From Acanthosepion esculentum (lineage: Eukaryota; Mollusca; Cephalopoda; Sepiida; Sepiidae), in the NCBI GenBank assembly GCA_964036315.1, contig OZ038508.1:46701616-46765615 (forward strand): a stretch of 64,000 nucleotides of DNA, given 5' to 3'. Of this stretch, positions 21,632 through 33,585 are shown in pieces. Below the pieces are notes generated by a model. That model did no database searches. It saw only the letters and a program-made list of their open reading frames with translations, and was not told where the DNA came from. How positions within the stretch are numbered: position 1 is the stretch's first letter; every line of letters starts with the position of its first letter. A program made the translations under genes and the position numbers.

Positions 21632-22213
21632 TGAATGTACACCCTTGTAAAAATTAATTGAAACAACTGCTTTATTTTCCTTTCTTTAACTATACGATCA
21701 GTTTTAGACCCACCGGAGTGACAGGGTGTAATCGATTCCAATTTTTTCCTCAGATTAGGTCATTTGTCGTGTTGTACAGTAATATGTATCTATTTTCGGG
21801 GTGTGTTATGACAGTTGTTTGGCCTTGAAAAATATTGTCATCAGTGTTTGCATCAGATTTTTATCACGATCAGACACTGTTGTATTTACAGTCGATTATT
21901 TGTCCTACGGCCATTGTCTGCGATGGACGTTACTCCAAGCTGGTGTAAGAAAATTGAAACGCTGCATGAACACACTGGCAAGCTTTACAAGTGAGCAAAT
22001 CAAAGAACTGTCGACTGGCTTAGAAACTCTCCAGATTTAAATCAAAATCATGAATCTGTGGTCAATCTGCAAAGAAAGACTTCGTGGAATAGGCATACGA
22101 AATTAAATATGTGTACTGGATCATGTTTCAATGGAAAAATACGAAACAAAAGCAAAAAAAAAAACAGAATTATACATTTTGTTTCAATTAATTTGCACAA
22201 GGGTGTACATTCA
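21632..22213 (+). mobile_element. Tc1/mariner-type relic with terminal inverted repeats
   Basis: The ends AATGAATGTACACCCTTGT (from about 21634) and its inverted copy (to about 22212) continue inward with AATTAATTGAAACAA. Inside, near 22010-22110, the frames read RNSPDLNQNHESV and LWSICKERLRGIG, the familiar SPDLNPIENLW..CK block near the third catalytic residue of Tc1 transposases. Most of the transposase is gone. The TA within each end fits TA target choice. Confidence 0.75.
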
Positions 22214-22269
22214 TTTGTTCTTACTAAGCGAAAATAAAGAAGGTCGATTTTTAAAAATCACTCCTTTCC

Positions 22270-22520
22270 CACAAAAAGAAAGGCGATAAAGCCTCTAAGA
22301 GGTCAGTGGCTACTGAGATTGGAAGATAATGCCATTACGTTAGTGTGGAGAAAGGACAATAAAAGAAGTGGGTCCGGAGAGCCAGGAGATAGCGATTGAC
22401 GTTGCATTCTATGTTTTGAAGATTGTAGGTGACAGGGAAGTTATAAATCGGGAGAGAGGTTCACAGTCTTGACGTGCGAGAAAAGAATAGAACTTACTAA
22501 TTGCATCTAACTAATTCAAT
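22270..22520 (-). pseudogene. LINE C-terminal/3' UTR fragment
   Basis: The minus strand reads AGTAAGTTCTATTCTTTTC, then frames with LQSSKHRMQRQSL (NLQ.FK.RVNR motif), and a 3' UTR with GAGGCTTTATCGCCTTTCTTT. Same family as 22870-23160. Confidence 0.6.
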
Positions 22521-22628
22521 ATTAAAACGACGAAACACAGGTGTCAATCTAGTAGCAGGTTTAAATTCAGGCTTTACAGTTTGGTATTTTTTTTCGAAAT
22601 TATGCAATCAGCGTGGTAGGAAGAGCAA

Positions 22629-22629
<1 letters not shown>

Positions 22630-22694
<65 letters not shown>
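22630..22694. repeat. (TA)n microsatellite
   Basis: Pure TA tract. Confidence 0.95.
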
Positions 22695-22696
<2 letters not shown>

Positions 22697-22869
22697 CTAA
22701 ATGAATTCTTATTTAGTTGACATGTGGTTAACACAGAATACTTTTGGGAATCACGACGTTTTTGTTTATTCGTGCGGGATTCTTCATAACGAGTTCTGGT
22801 TTCATTAACTTCCTTTTTAATCATTTCACCCCCACCTCGCCGCAAGCAATGCGATGATGTCTGTAGGAC

Positions 22870-23160
22870 CCAGGGGTTTACACAGAGTGAAAGAGAATGA
22901 GAAGACTTCGGGGAAGAGAAAATGAAATAAAAGAATCAATTTCAATAAGACAGAATATGACGACTGACGTCGAATTTAAATGTTTGAAGACTGCAGCTGG
23001 CAAGATAAGGAAGAAACAAGCAAGCAGGTCCACAGGCTAGAAGTACGAGAAAATAAACTTTTAGAATAGAGCTTACAGTTACGGCGAACTATTTCAACAG
23101 TAGAACGAAGGGTTAAGTTAGCCAATCTTTTAGTACTCTTAAATTCAATCTTAATTGTTT
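22870..23160 (-). pseudogene. LINE C-terminal/3' UTR fragment
   Basis: Contains TAGAGCTTACAGTTACGG, CAGGCTAGAAGTACGAG and ATAAGACAGAATATGACG, all shared with 12650-12985. It is the reverse complement of a LINE ORF2 end. No intact frame. Confidence 0.55.
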
Positions 23161-24605
23161 TCTTTATATGTTATGAAAACGGTGTAGGTTTCTGGAAAAA
23201 GATCAGACGAAGAACGCTGAGAGGGAGAATCAATATTTCCAAGAAGGAAGTGACCCTTTGCATTTTACTATTATAGAAAAAATGCATTAATTTCATTTGA
23301 TCCATAAAACGCAAATGTAATCAAATAAAAAATAAAAAGATTTACGAATGAATTATTATGACTATTAGTTTGTTAGGAATATTTGTTTTTTCCCTATAAA
23401 AAGTTAATTAATTTCGACTGTTTGGGGAATGCGGGGTGTTAGATGGAGGAATGAGTTCTGGCTTACATTACAATAATTTGTCTTCTCCTGATAGGAATGT
23501 AGGGACATGAATAGTGGCCGTTAGTATTTTCCCATGGCTTATTACATCGTCTCTCCAACCTTCTGTCCCTGCTTTTTTCACAATCCCTCTCTCTGATTTA
23601 TTTACTGTCTTTCAATTAAAATTTAATTTTCAGTACGTGATCGATAAGAACTGTTCTTAAGGTCGGCTGTAAAATTGACCCAAAATCCTAACATGTGACC
23701 CTACCCAAACATTGATATTGGATATCTTTTTCTATTGCAGTTTTCTATATTATTTATTTTTTTTTGACAAGAGCAAAAGTCACGTAGATTCTTAATAAAG
23801 AATAATATCTGACAAAAAGATAGTTATAGCTATATTTTTTTTAATGGAACATCAACTCGTAATGGTTCATTTAATGCCGAAATATACTTTTCATGGGCGC
23901 TTTGAAGTAATAATATAGGTTACTCTGCTTTCTCTGGTAACCTTTTTTTATATACAAATATATTGTTGGTATATTTACTATAAAAAATATATTTTCCTAC
24001 CTTCATAAATGATATTAAAGATAAAATTAATATAAACAAATACTTGTTTATTTAGATAAAATCGACTCCGCCCACCTTAATCAAAAATGTCAATAGGAAA
24101 TAAATATGGTTTAGTGGATTAGTAATTTTTTAAAGCTTTTACAATTGGTTTCGTTTTATTTTCATGTGAACGATTTGAAAATACATTTCTTTAGTATTTG
24201 CTTATAACATTTTCGAAGTTGATTTGCAATGAAGATATTCGGTGGAGATACACGTAAAAAAAATGAGAAAAAGAAAACACCGATTAGGAATTAACAAAAC
24301 ATCTATTTTTAAAAATTAAAAATAGTCATTAATTTATTTTTGATTTACAATAGTAATACTAACTTCAAATAGTCTTACGCAAGTTATTTAGTTACTGACA
24401 ATATTTTGAGCTGATTAATAAATGTTTTGTAAAAAATCTTAGTTTAATCACGCCAACTTGCAATAATCATTTTTTTCTCACTTATTTTTATTTATTCCAC
24501 ATATTGTATGCAATTGTATTATTTTATTAAAAATCCAATATTTTCTTATTCATTAGGAAAGAAGAAAATTCATTGTGATATTTTTGTTTTTAATAAACTG
24601 CTATT
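23161..24605. other. AT-rich stretch without recognised genes
   Basis: Very AT-rich, no coding similarity or clear repeat structure seen. It lies upstream of a solo terminal repeat (24610), so it may be the inside of an old non-autonomous element, but no matching second end was found. Confidence 0.3.
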
Positions 24606-24609
24606 TTTG

Positions 24610-24685
24610 CTAGGGTGTCGAACTCCACTAGGTCGCGTAAAAAAGCAGCATATCACGATAAAAAAAGGCACATAACTCAACGAAA
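24610..24685 (+). repeat. Solo terminal repeat of the 58.5 kb element
   Basis: The segment CTCCACTAGGTCGCGTAAA, AAGCAGCATATCACG, ATAACTCAACGAAAAC and AAAGTTTTG matches the terminal inverted repeats at 58551 and 60356. The outermost GGTACC is replaced by GGGTGTCGAA. No partner end was found within several kb. Confidence 0.7.
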
Positions 24686-24689
24686 ACAA

Positions 24690-25095
24690 AGTTTTGTTAT
24701 CAAACAGACACTTGATGGATGCTTTCCTGAAAACTCGTCTTAGAAACATCATGCCAAGCGTCAATCATTATATCTTGTCCTCACATTGGACCCTTAATTC
24801 TGCCATGTTTTAATTTCATTTCACAATTCATTCAGTAATCATCTAATTTAAGTCGCACATATTGGCTAAACTTTGGTGAAAATAAAGTTATTTCGCTGAA
24901 TCCATTAGGCACAATTTTTTATGCATATAGTGGCTAAAAGTATTGTTCCGAAATAAGTTCCCAACATTGTTGAAGGACTCTGTAGAATGAGTTAATCGAA
25001 ACATTGGGATAAAAGCATCAACACAAGTTTTAGTTATCGTCAAAGATTGTACTGAAACGTATAGAAATATTTTTATTTTTTTAGACAAGCATTTC
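24690..25095. other. Unannotated stretch
   Basis: Mixed AT-rich DNA. The minus-strand frame 24888-25088 has no family resemblance I can name. Confidence 0.3.
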
Positions 25096-25099
25096 TTTG

Positions 25100-25390
25100 C
25101 ATTGTTTACATTATTCGGACGGTTACCCGCATCTCCATTGCCATATTCACAACGTTTCGGCCGTTTTACACTCCGGCCTTCTTCAGATAATTAGAATTTC
25201 GAATCGAACCCTTTACATCGTCCACCGAGATTGATTGTTCTAAATCCACGTGCCATGACTTTTCCGGATGCCTCAGTTATTTCTCTTTAACTCAATCTCA
25301 CAAGTTTGTTTTGTTTTTTGTTTTGTTCGCCAATGCTTTTGCCGTGTATTGAACTCACAACTCTTTCGGGTGGAAGGTGCTGTTTGGATT
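25100..25390 (-). repeat. RepA, single copy
   Basis: On the minus strand the copy runs from the B-box-like GAGTTCAATACACGG (about 25360) through the body to CTGAAGA, an extra A, the GGCC/GGCC hairpin and GAAACGTTGTG at 25150-25186. It ends CCGAATAATGTAAA. There is no inverted partner, unlike most copies. Confidence 0.7.
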
Positions 25391-25591
25391 CATTGTGATG
25401 TTCTTTATCACTATTTTCCTAGTTTTAATTGGGGAATTGGGTCTTATACCGCCGGAATTTAAAAGTACTATATTGTGGAAATCGTAATAAAGCGTAGTTT
25501 CTCATCGTTTCAGAAGTCTGTGTTGTTAGCTCTGAAAGTATTCTTTGAAAGGTGCTTCCTGTCTGAGGTCTTTCGATCATTGTAAAACGCT

Positions 25592-26061
25592 TTGATGGGT
25601 AAAATCTTATCTAATGAAAATCAGATACATGAGTGCACCGAAAACATTTTCACATCAAAACCTACGGCATTCCACGCAAAACCTATTTATGCATTGTCTC
25701 ATGAGGGGAGACATATCATTGGAAATAACTGTAAATATATAACTGAAGGAAGTATAACTGTCCGTTATTTCTATAAGAATAAATTTAACAAAAGAAAAAT
25801 GGAAATTATTTATGACTTAATCTTTAGGCGGAAATGTATCGATAAAAATCCTCGATTACCCAAGCAGACAAAATGACCAATGCCACTGTTAAATTGGTTA
25901 AAATTAAGTCATTTAAAATTAAGTCATTTTACAATTTCATTGATTCTGATATAAACATTTATTGTACAGATCGGGAAAATTTGGATTTAATATATGAAGT
26001 GGAATCAAGTGAAAAAATTGCTGAGAAAAACTTGTTCTTCTCCACGAAGTTTAAAATATAG
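25592..26061 (+). CDS. Two small overlapping open frames, not recognised
   Basis: A 94-residue frame (25592-25876) ends in ATGA overlap with a 62-residue frame (25873-26061). Residue use is ordinary (not a microsatellite), basic and without a clear membrane segment or motif. I do not recognise either. They may be one frameshifted relic or chance frames. Confidence 0.2.
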
Positions 26062-26157
26062 GGTGCTGCAGAAAAAAACGCTCTACATAGCCCAGCCAGA
26101 AATACTTTGGAGATAATGGTAAGATAGTCACCATCATTTAATTAATGCTTTGTCATT

Positions 26158-26512
26158 ATATGAGAGGTATGTATTGGGGGTATATGTGGGAGGTATATTG
26201 GGGAGGTATTTCTTGAAAGTATATGTGGGAGGTATTCCTTGGAAGTATATGTAGGAGGTATATGTGGGAGGTATTTCTTGGAGGTATATGTGAGATGTAT
26301 ATGTGGGAGATATCTCTTGGAGGTATTTCTTGGAGGTATATGTGGGAGGTATATAGGGAGGTATTTCTTGGATGTGTGTGTGGGAGGTATTTCTTGGAGG
26401 TATATGTGGGAGGTATTTCTTGGAGGTATTTCTTGGAAGTATAGGTGGAGGGTATATGTGGGAGGTATTTCTTGAAGGTATTTCTTGAAGGTATATGTGG
26501 GAGGTATTTCTG
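26158..26512. repeat. 13-bp minisatellite (GGAGGTATATGTG / GGAGGTATTTCTT)
   Basis: Two 13-bp unit types alternate irregularly for about 355 bp. Because 26 or 39 bp steps shift the frame, both strands stay open and give repetitive peptides (for example IPPTYTSKKYL). I treat these as artefacts. Confidence 0.95.
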
Positions 26513-26619
26513 TCGCTCGCTGGTAAAAACCGATCTTCTCTAGTCTTTTACTGTTGTTATCATTCCACTTGATACGCTCTCCAACTCGGAATTGTTTCAG
26601 TATTCTAAGCGTAGATGAT

Positions 26620-26880
26620 ATGCAGCGCAAAACTGAAAGTATTGGGGTGCCCCGTGTGGATAGAACTCACTACCCACTCGTAATTGTTCTAGTTGATATG
26701 CTTGTTAACTATTGCACCAGGCCCAGGTGTCCAAATGATTTATAAAAGTAGCTTAGATGTAGCACAAGGTCGAAAGTATGGGGCACCCAGTTAGGATCGA
26801 ACTCACTGTTGAGTAACTAAACTAACGAGACAAGCTTACTAACCATTAAACCATGCGGAGGTGTCCAAGCCGGGTGGCTA
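26620..26880 (-). repeat. tRNA-derived SINE dimer
   Basis: Two head-to-tail copies of about 125 bp. On the minus strand the copy at 26765-26880 reads CCGCATGGTTTAATGGTTAG (A box), then GAGTTCGATCC (B box) and TAACTGGGTGCC. The copy at 26640-26740 has the same layout with degenerate boxes. Both have the same GGGGTGCC- and AGGTGTCC-type ends. This is a SINE head pair, not a tRNA gene: the acceptor stem is not conserved. Confidence 0.7.
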
Positions 26881-27639
26881 TGCTTAGAAGTTTGTTCCTA
26901 ACCGCGTCTTCTGAGGAAGAACATTTCTGGAAATAGTCCCCAGTATGTCAATAATGAAAAGGTAACTTAATCTGCCGCTTGGTACATTACTCCGATTATC
27001 CTTGACAGCTGTTGGCACCACTGTATTTTAGTCTGATTCGCCTTGGTTTATTTATTCCAACGCAATGCCTCTGAGGACCCATTAAGGGTAGCTCTTGTGC
27101 ACAAGGGTGATACCAGAGGGATGGCAAATAATAATAATAATAAAATAATAATAATAATAATAATTAATGTTGTTATTATTATTATTATTATTAGTCTTAT
27201 AATTTTGATCAAGTGTAAAACGCATCATTTTATAAAAATGTCCATTTCTGAAGAAATTGATCGGATTTATACCTCTTTGGCTACATAACATTTTAGATTA
27301 TAGAATTAGTAACTTTAAGTAAGAAAAAGTTTATAATGTATCCATGACAAACAGAGTTTTATAAAAAAATTTCAAGTGGTCTTAAATCTTTGATCAGGAC
27401 TATATTTAACTCAGAGCTGGGCTCAAGAGATGGATTCATACTTCTGCCAAGTTAATTTGCGCGTAAGTATTTGTAACGAACGCGGCCGGAATTCGAACTA
27501 GACTCTCTAATTTCTCATCCCCTTATACATTGCATCACGAAATCAAATGAATTTAAATTGAAAGAAACAGTCATCCAGAATCAATAATCTTATTTGAAGG
27601 CATGCAATAAACTTATGCATGTGCAGGTGGTTTACTGGA
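26881..27639. other. Unannotated stretch with an (AAT)n/(ATT)n tract
   Basis: A trinucleotide run (27127-27193) switches from AAT to ATT and can form a hairpin. The preceding 27060-27125 may be the end of a SINE. Otherwise nothing recognised. Confidence 0.4.
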
Positions 27640-27765
27640 CATATTTAATCGAAATGTGAAATTGAATAGACAAACTCGCGCAAAGAACGGTATAGATCCC
27701 TGTCTGATGCCACAGTTAAGGGTTAAATGACACGACAGACGCGGTTCGGTAAACTTACTAACAAC
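27640..27765. repeat. Direct duplicate block A, copy 1
   Basis: Starts ACATATTTAATCGAAATGTG and ends GACGCGGTTCGGTAAACTT. An almost identical block is at 28492-28608. Confidence 0.9.
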
Positions 27766-28490
27766 CATACATTCTGTCTTCTTGCAAATATTGTCTAGTC
27801 CTGCTTCTCGTTCTTGTTCATTAACTCCTGTAGCACTTGTACTTTCCTATCTGTATCTTCTATACAAACTGTATCATCTGCATATCTCATTTTGTTAAGA
27901 TTGTGGAAAGCGTCAGTTAAAAAGTTTTAAGACTTAAAATTAGAAAACCTATCTTGCAAAATAATATTCACAGGGTGTACTGAACGCGAGCAGGATAGGG
28001 AGAAACAACCTACATAATGACTTTGTGTAAATACATTGTAGATCAGACTGCGGGCATATTACAAAGATGAACGTTGCTACAAGCTACAATATGTAGGGAA
28101 ATGTAGAGAGCCATAAACATCAATGTACCTAAGGGCTGTTTTTTTCAAAATTCTCTTTGTGGAATTTTGTGCTCTGGCTTCTCGTTGCCTTCGCAACTGT
28201 TTTGAAATCAATTTGTCTTGTCTAAAATTTGTTGCCAACAAAAGATAGTTCAGTTTAATCGGATATTTCACTTGTAGACGGAAGAATAATATATAGATTT
28301 GTACCTTTCTAGACAATATTAAATTAATATAAAGTGTATCAACCTAGTTGGAACTTAGGATAACAATTTCCATTTTCCTGGTTGTCAGACGTTAAGGCGG
28401 GTTAAATTGTAACTTTCTTCATGAATTCAATGTGGCATTCGATATGAAACCTGGGGTTTGATATTATAAGTAATGACACCAAAAATTAGA
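27765..28490. repeat. Direct duplicate block B, copy 1 (contains LINE YADD fragment)
   Basis: Matches 30090-30810 at about 95% by eye. The first 140 bp on the minus strand code for LNKMRYADDTVCIEDTDRKV, the LINE RT palm motif with an intact YADD (27872-27883). The rest holds a minus-strand frame (28077-28316) with KYPIKLNYLLLATNFRQDKL and LISKQLRRQREARAQNSTKR, which I do not recognise. That frame is kept open in the other copy. Confidence 0.85.
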
Positions 28491-28491
28491 C

Positions 28492-28608
28492 ATATTTACT
28501 CGAAATGTGAAATTGAATAGACAAACTCGCGCAAAGAACTATATAGATCCCTGTCTGATGCCACAGCTAAGGGTTAAATGACACGACGGACGCGGTTCGG
28601 TAAACTTG
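28492..28608. repeat. Direct duplicate block A, copy 2
   Basis: Second copy of 27640-27765 (AACTCGCGCAAAGAACT, GATCCCTGTCTGATGCCACA). It follows block B without a spacer. Confidence 0.9.
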
Positions 28609-29555
28609 TGTTAGCAATCTATAGGTGGTGACATGATAAAAGCCCCGGCCATCCGTTGGGATACATCGGTATGGAAAATGCACATTGGCTTAAGTTCTTC
28701 AGTTTTATGTGTTACGCATTCTGCCACAGGGGAGAAAGCGTTTAATTTTATTTTTACTTTTCTTACTCAACTTATTATTAAGTGATGATTCGCTGTGGTT
28801 ATATTTAAGGGAAGGAATTTATCAGTCTTCACATCTAAATTGTTGAAAATTCTATTATTGCGACTGTGACCGGTTGAGCTGTTAAATGACAGGAAAACGC
28901 CATGAATAAATTACTGAAATCTTATATAAATGTAAAACCGTCGATGATGTGTTAAACGAAAGGCTTGTCAAATCATAGCGAATTTCGTATCTTTTTTGAT
29001 AAGGCGTAGCAATGTTTTACGTTCTACAACTATATCCAGCGAGAATAAATATTGACTCACGTATAAGTCAAGCTAGAAACTGTTTTTGTGAAGACAAGCA
29101 TCTGAGTCAATAGTGTATGAGTCAACTTTTGTCTTCATAGCGCCGAATAAAAATAGCTAATGATTTTGCATAAGAATATAATCTACGTTCCGTCCATTCA
29201 TGAGCTTAGTGAATTAGAATCAAAACCTGCTTCTTCTACTATGCTGTGCCCCTGAAAAAAAATATTGGCGATAATGTATCTCCACAATTTCATGTCCGTT
29301 TTAACTCTTAATTGTGGTGAAATAGGACCAAGTAATTCTAACCTACCAATTCCTAAGCGGCCACGATGTCTTGTCTGCACGGTCGAAGCCGCCATTTGCA
29401 AATAAGTTAAAGCGCATGCGTAGTTCTAGTGCTTTTAAAAAACTGTCATTAATATGCATGCGTGATCAAAACATGAATAAAAGATGAGCCACACAGAAAA
29501 ATTTGGAGAGGATGTACAGACTTTTGATCTGTACTGAACAGGGCTCGTTGCTACT
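28609..29555. other. Unannotated stretch between duplications
   Basis: No family recognised. Small open frames (for example minus 29198-29401) have no recognisable motif. Confidence 0.3.
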
Positions 29556-29559
29556 ATCA

Positions 29560-30240
29560 ATTACACTAATAAATATCTTTTTATATCTCCTAATCCCTGT
29601 TAATCCATCGTTTATTCTAGCTCAAAAGCTAGATTATGAAGCCCACTTTCTTCATTTGGCGCTTGAGCAATTTCAACAGTCTCTTTCTGATTTTCAGTGT
29701 AAGAGTCCTTTTTGTTTCCATTTTCTCTAGAACTTCGTTTTTTTTCTCATATCTTGCGTTCATTGTATTCTCGACATCCTTCTGTAGAAGAACATTCCTA
29801 TTGCCTCAAATCTCTTTGTAATACGTGCTGAGATTTTACAGCTTTCACTGCCATATAAGAGGACTGATAATTTATAAAAATATAATACTCATATTATGAT
29901 CCTGTTTTTAATACAATCTTTGGTTTTTGGAAGACATCTCTACCTCTCCCAGTGCGCCTTCGGATTTTAGGGATACACTCTCCGTCCACTGTTAAAATAT
30001 TTTTCAGATGTTTAAATTTTTATACTTGTTTAATTCTGGTATTTCCATTTTGTGATTTACATACTGGTTTTTCTTTTTGCTAATAACCATAGATTCCCTC
30101 TTCTTGCAAATATTGTTTAGTCCTTCTTCTCGTTCTTGTTCATTAACTCCTGTAGCACTTGTAATTTCCTGTCTGTATCTTCTATCCAAACTGTATAATC
30201 TTCATATCTCATTTTGTTAAGATTGTGGGAAGCGTCAGTT
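29560..30240 (-). pseudogene. LINE RT fragment, palm to connection
   Basis: Minus-strand frames read RYEDYTVWIEDTDRKLQVLQ (YADD decayed to YEDY), QV*KFKHLKNILTVDGECIP and KIRRRTGRGRDVFQKPKIVL, typical of the FKYLG..I..DG...EI..RI..A segment of RTE/CR1-type LINEs. Several stops. It extends further towards the C-terminus than block B copy 1. Confidence 0.75.
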
Positions 30241-30810
30241 AAAAAATTTTAAGACTTAAAATTAGAAAACCAATCTTGAAAAATGATATTCACAGGGTGT
30301 ACTGAACGCGAGCAGGATAGTGAGAAGCAACCTACATAATGACTTTGTGTAAATACATTGTAGAACAGACTGCGGGCATATTACAAAGATGAACGTTGCT
30401 ACAAGCTACAAGATGTAGGGAGATGTAGAGAGCCATGAACACCAATGTACCTAAGGGCTGTTTTTTGTATTCTATTTGTGGTATTTTGTGCTCTGTCTTC
30501 TCGTTGCCTTCGCAACTGTTTTGAAATCAATTTGTCTTGTCTAAAATTTGTTGCTAACAAAAGATAGTTCAGTTTAATCGGATATTTAACTTGTAGACGG
30601 AAGAATAATATAAAGATTTGTACCTTTCTAGACAATATTAAATTAATATCAAGTGTATCAACCTAGTTGGAACTTAGGATAACAATTACCATTTTCCTGG
30701 TTGTCAGACGTTAAGGCGGGTTAAATTGTAACTTTCTTCATGAAATCAATGTGGCATTCGATATGAAACCTGGGGTTTGATATTATAAGTAATGACACCA
30801 AAAATTAGAT
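30090..30810. repeat. Direct duplicate block B, copy 2
   Basis: Second copy of 27765-28490, about 2.3 kb downstream in the same orientation. The minus-strand frame 30399-30635 (78 residues) aligns with 28077-28316 with few changes and one small indel, and stays open. Confidence 0.85.
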
Positions 30811-31226
30811 TCATAACGTTTAGCAGTTTTTGAGCCTTTGCTTGTAAAAATTGTCTGAAAAATGTATAGAAATATCTAATTTCTCCATGTTTTTGGTTTG
30901 CAAAATGATTTCAGAATTTTGCTCTTTCACGAATAAATCCTAAAAAATGTTGATACATTTCGTATAAGATACATTGAATGGAAAATATATTCAAAGCAGA
31001 ATTTTAATTATGAATCATCACAAGCAAAATATGCAATGTTTTACAGTATTCCATAAGTAAAAACAGTGTAAAAATTATAAAAGATTACAAAAATATCTAC
31101 ACAGTGAATAAGTTATGTTAGATTATTTGAGAGATCATAATTAATAAAAAAACAAATATATTTATATAATAATGGACTCTCCCGTGGGTTTCGGCGTATA
31201 AGAATGCGATAGCTTACTTGATTCAG
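30811..31226. other. AT-rich unannotated stretch
   Basis: No feature recognised. Confidence 0.3.
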
Positions 31227-31575
31227 TTATGAAATTTTGTGCGATAATCTTAAGAGGCATTTAAGACCCGCTAGTGATTTACAAAGGAAGCTACATATGT
31301 AACAAGAGTGAGGATTGTGAGATGAAATCACTGATAGATTGGCTGACCTTTTAGAACTTGCTCTCGCTTCTTGAAGATGATTCAGACAAGCAAACTGAAA
31401 TCTGCTGAGTCTACTAAAATACGTTGATCTCCATTCTACCCGCTCCAATGCTAAGCGCTCAAGGGTGTTATGTGATATATTGATAGCTGACAAGCTGCTT
31501 TTCAGCTTGTCTTTGTATATTAGCCATGGGCGTCCTACATTCCTGTAGCGATGATCTAACTGGCTATATATTAGG
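31227..31575 (-). pseudogene. LINE ORF2 C-terminus with zinc-finger-like tail
   Basis: The minus-strand frame reads GRPWLIYKDKLKSSLSAINI, NTLERLALERVEWRS, RFQFACLNHLQEARASSKRS and finally HSCYICSFLCKSLAGLKCLLRL. This is the known end of a LINE class whose ORF2 closes with a GRP..RYKD..K.SL block and a C2H2-like finger (C-x2-C ... H). The reading is open for about 115 codons of LINE sequence. Confidence 0.8.
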
Positions 31576-31892
31576 ATACGTATATATATCACACAATAAT
31601 ACTGCCGTACACAAATTATGAAACAAAATGTTTTAAGTTTGAATTGTTTATTGAAAATCGCACTACTGTCTAGTATAACATATACCATCATATTGATAAA
31701 TTACTCAGTATAATTTCCCTTTGAAATAAATGAATGTCTTATTGTGTAGCACAATGATTTAGTAATAATGTGCTAGTGTCATACATATTGCCCACATAAA
31801 ATTTATAATGCTTCAGTAAATTATAATCTTGAACCTAAACTTAAAACTTTAACATTATTTCCTGAAAAAAATGTAACGATTTCTAAAAACAA
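31576..31892. other. Unannotated stretch
   Basis: AT-rich, no feature recognised. Confidence 0.3.
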
Positions 31893-31965
31893 AATATTTA
31901 AGACTGGAGCACACAACGGTCGAAGCGTTGTGATTGTACCAACAAAAATGAGTAATATAGTTCGC
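31893..31965 (+). repeat. RepA fragment
   Basis: CTGGAGCACACAACGGTCGA, AGCGTTGTGATTGTACC and AATGAGTAATATAGTTCGCA follow the RepA order (hairpin, GAAACGTTGTG, tail) with many changes. The 5' core is lost. Confidence 0.5.
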
Positions 31966-32037
31966 ATGCAAATTTTTGTAAATGATTATCAATTTTTCTT
32001 TGTAAACCACCCACTCTCTTAAGTATTCGCAGTTGAA

Positions 32038-32330
32038 ATGACTAGATATAACCGTAAGTTCTATGCTAAGAGTTTCTTTTTTTACCCTTCTCGTCTGTGG
32101 AACTCTCTTCCGGCTCCAAGCTTTCCAGCCAACTTTGATCTTCAAAGTTTTAAAGTGCCCTTTCAATCGTTATCTACTGTCTTATTGAATACTATACTTT
32201 TACTCTTCTCGCTGCTTAATAATGTTTCTCTTTTTACTTATGCTTTCACGGTCTGTAACCCATTGTGTCTTAGTATATTTACTTGGTTGAGATCATTAAA
32301 AAAAAGGAGAACCTTGGGCTACAACCCCTC
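32038..32330 (+). pseudogene. LINE ORF2 C-terminus and 3' UTR
   Basis: The frame reads TRYNRKFYAKSFFFYPSRLW, NSLPAPSFPANFDLQSFKVP, the conserved RKFYA..FF..RLWNSLP..CFP..FDLQSFK end of this LINE family. It is followed by CTGTAACCC and an A-rich end at 32298-32307. Open for about 40 codons of recognisable sequence, then a frame change. Confidence 0.8.
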
Positions 32331-32887
32331 GTATCACTCCCCTGATTTGGATCTGACAATGTGCATACTACTGTTTATTAATTCTCTCAAATGTCCAGGC
32401 CAGTAGACTTAATTCAAACTGTTTAAAATAAAATAAAACAAGGCGTTAAAGCCAACACGGGTATCCTAAATAATAATAATGATGATGATGATAATACTGT
32501 TTATATATATATATATTCTATTTTAGTCTAACCCCAACATTAAAGCATTGAATAATTATTATAAACTTAGTTCGCTGTCAAGTTTTTTGAATTCTCGTAT
32601 ATTTGTATTTTGATTGGTCATTCAAGCTTATGTAACAGCGTTTTCCTTTAGAGAGGGCTATTTAATTTATTTGAACTATTTAAACCCTTTATTCAACATT
32701 CAACACCATCACTTAATAAGACACGAGAAGTGTTGAAACAGAATGGCTATTTTTGTAATGATTTTATAACATGTTTATGTTATTATTTTCGAATAATAAA
32801 TTTGCTCTACTCTGTATTGAGCACTATTTAAGAATAGTATCTGTTGGTTATTGGAATATATCCCGTATAAACCAATCCTATACTTGG
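32331..32887. other. Unannotated stretch
   Basis: Contains a short (AAT)n/(GAT)n run near 32471-32493. The segment at 32710-32745 (ACACGAGAAGTGTTGAAACAG) resembles a decayed hairpin-GAAAC motif. No genes seen. Confidence 0.35.

Positions 32888-32945
<58 letters not shown>
32888..32945. repeat. (TA)n microsatellite
   Basis: Pure TA tract. Confidence 0.95.
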
Positions 32946-32948
<3 letters not shown>

Positions 32949-33387
32949 CAGTTATATGGATAGTAGATTGTAATCTCGCGTTTCACGCTTTTGTGATCAG
33001 CAGACAAGCTGGTTTATTTTTTCAAAACATTTATTCATATTTATGTTGTGTGTGGTGAGGAGGAAATTTAATAAAACTGAGCGGGTATGTTTTTTCAGCG
33101 AGTACCCTAAGTCGATCTTATCCATTTTCTGTAAGAGTGATCAACAATTGTGAGGGAGCTAAGTTTAAATCAAAAATATGAACTAACACCGTGACACCGC
33201 TATAAATTTAACTTACTATAGCGGTTGTAATACTTTCAACGATAATGATATGTCACTGGTAGTTTAGTAGATTATTACTTTTATTACATGATGGTATTCC
33301 TGTTGATGTGGGCGTGTGTAGGTGTACGTGTACTGCGTTGTTGGTGCCTGCATGTCTATGTGTAGGTGTGTGTGCTTTTAATGATAG

Positions 33388-33390
<3 letters not shown>

Positions 33391-33426
<36 letters not shown>

Positions 33427-33527
33427 AAAAAGAAAGAGAGAGAAGGGGAAACAATGAAAAAGGAAAGAATGAGGAAAGGAAAAAGGAGAAGGTAAGAGGT
33501 AAAAAGGAGGAGAAAAAGATAGGAGGG

Positions 33528-33585
<58 letters not shown>

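Noticed and set aside
26142..26630. 162-residue minus-strand frame rich in IPPTY and KKYL
   Set aside because: It is the 13-bp minisatellite read in one frame; the opposite strand is equally open.
31227..31691. 154-residue minus-strand frame as a host zinc-finger gene
   Set aside because: The GRP..YKD..KSSL and LALERVEWRS blocks identify it as a LINE C-terminus; the finger is part of that element.
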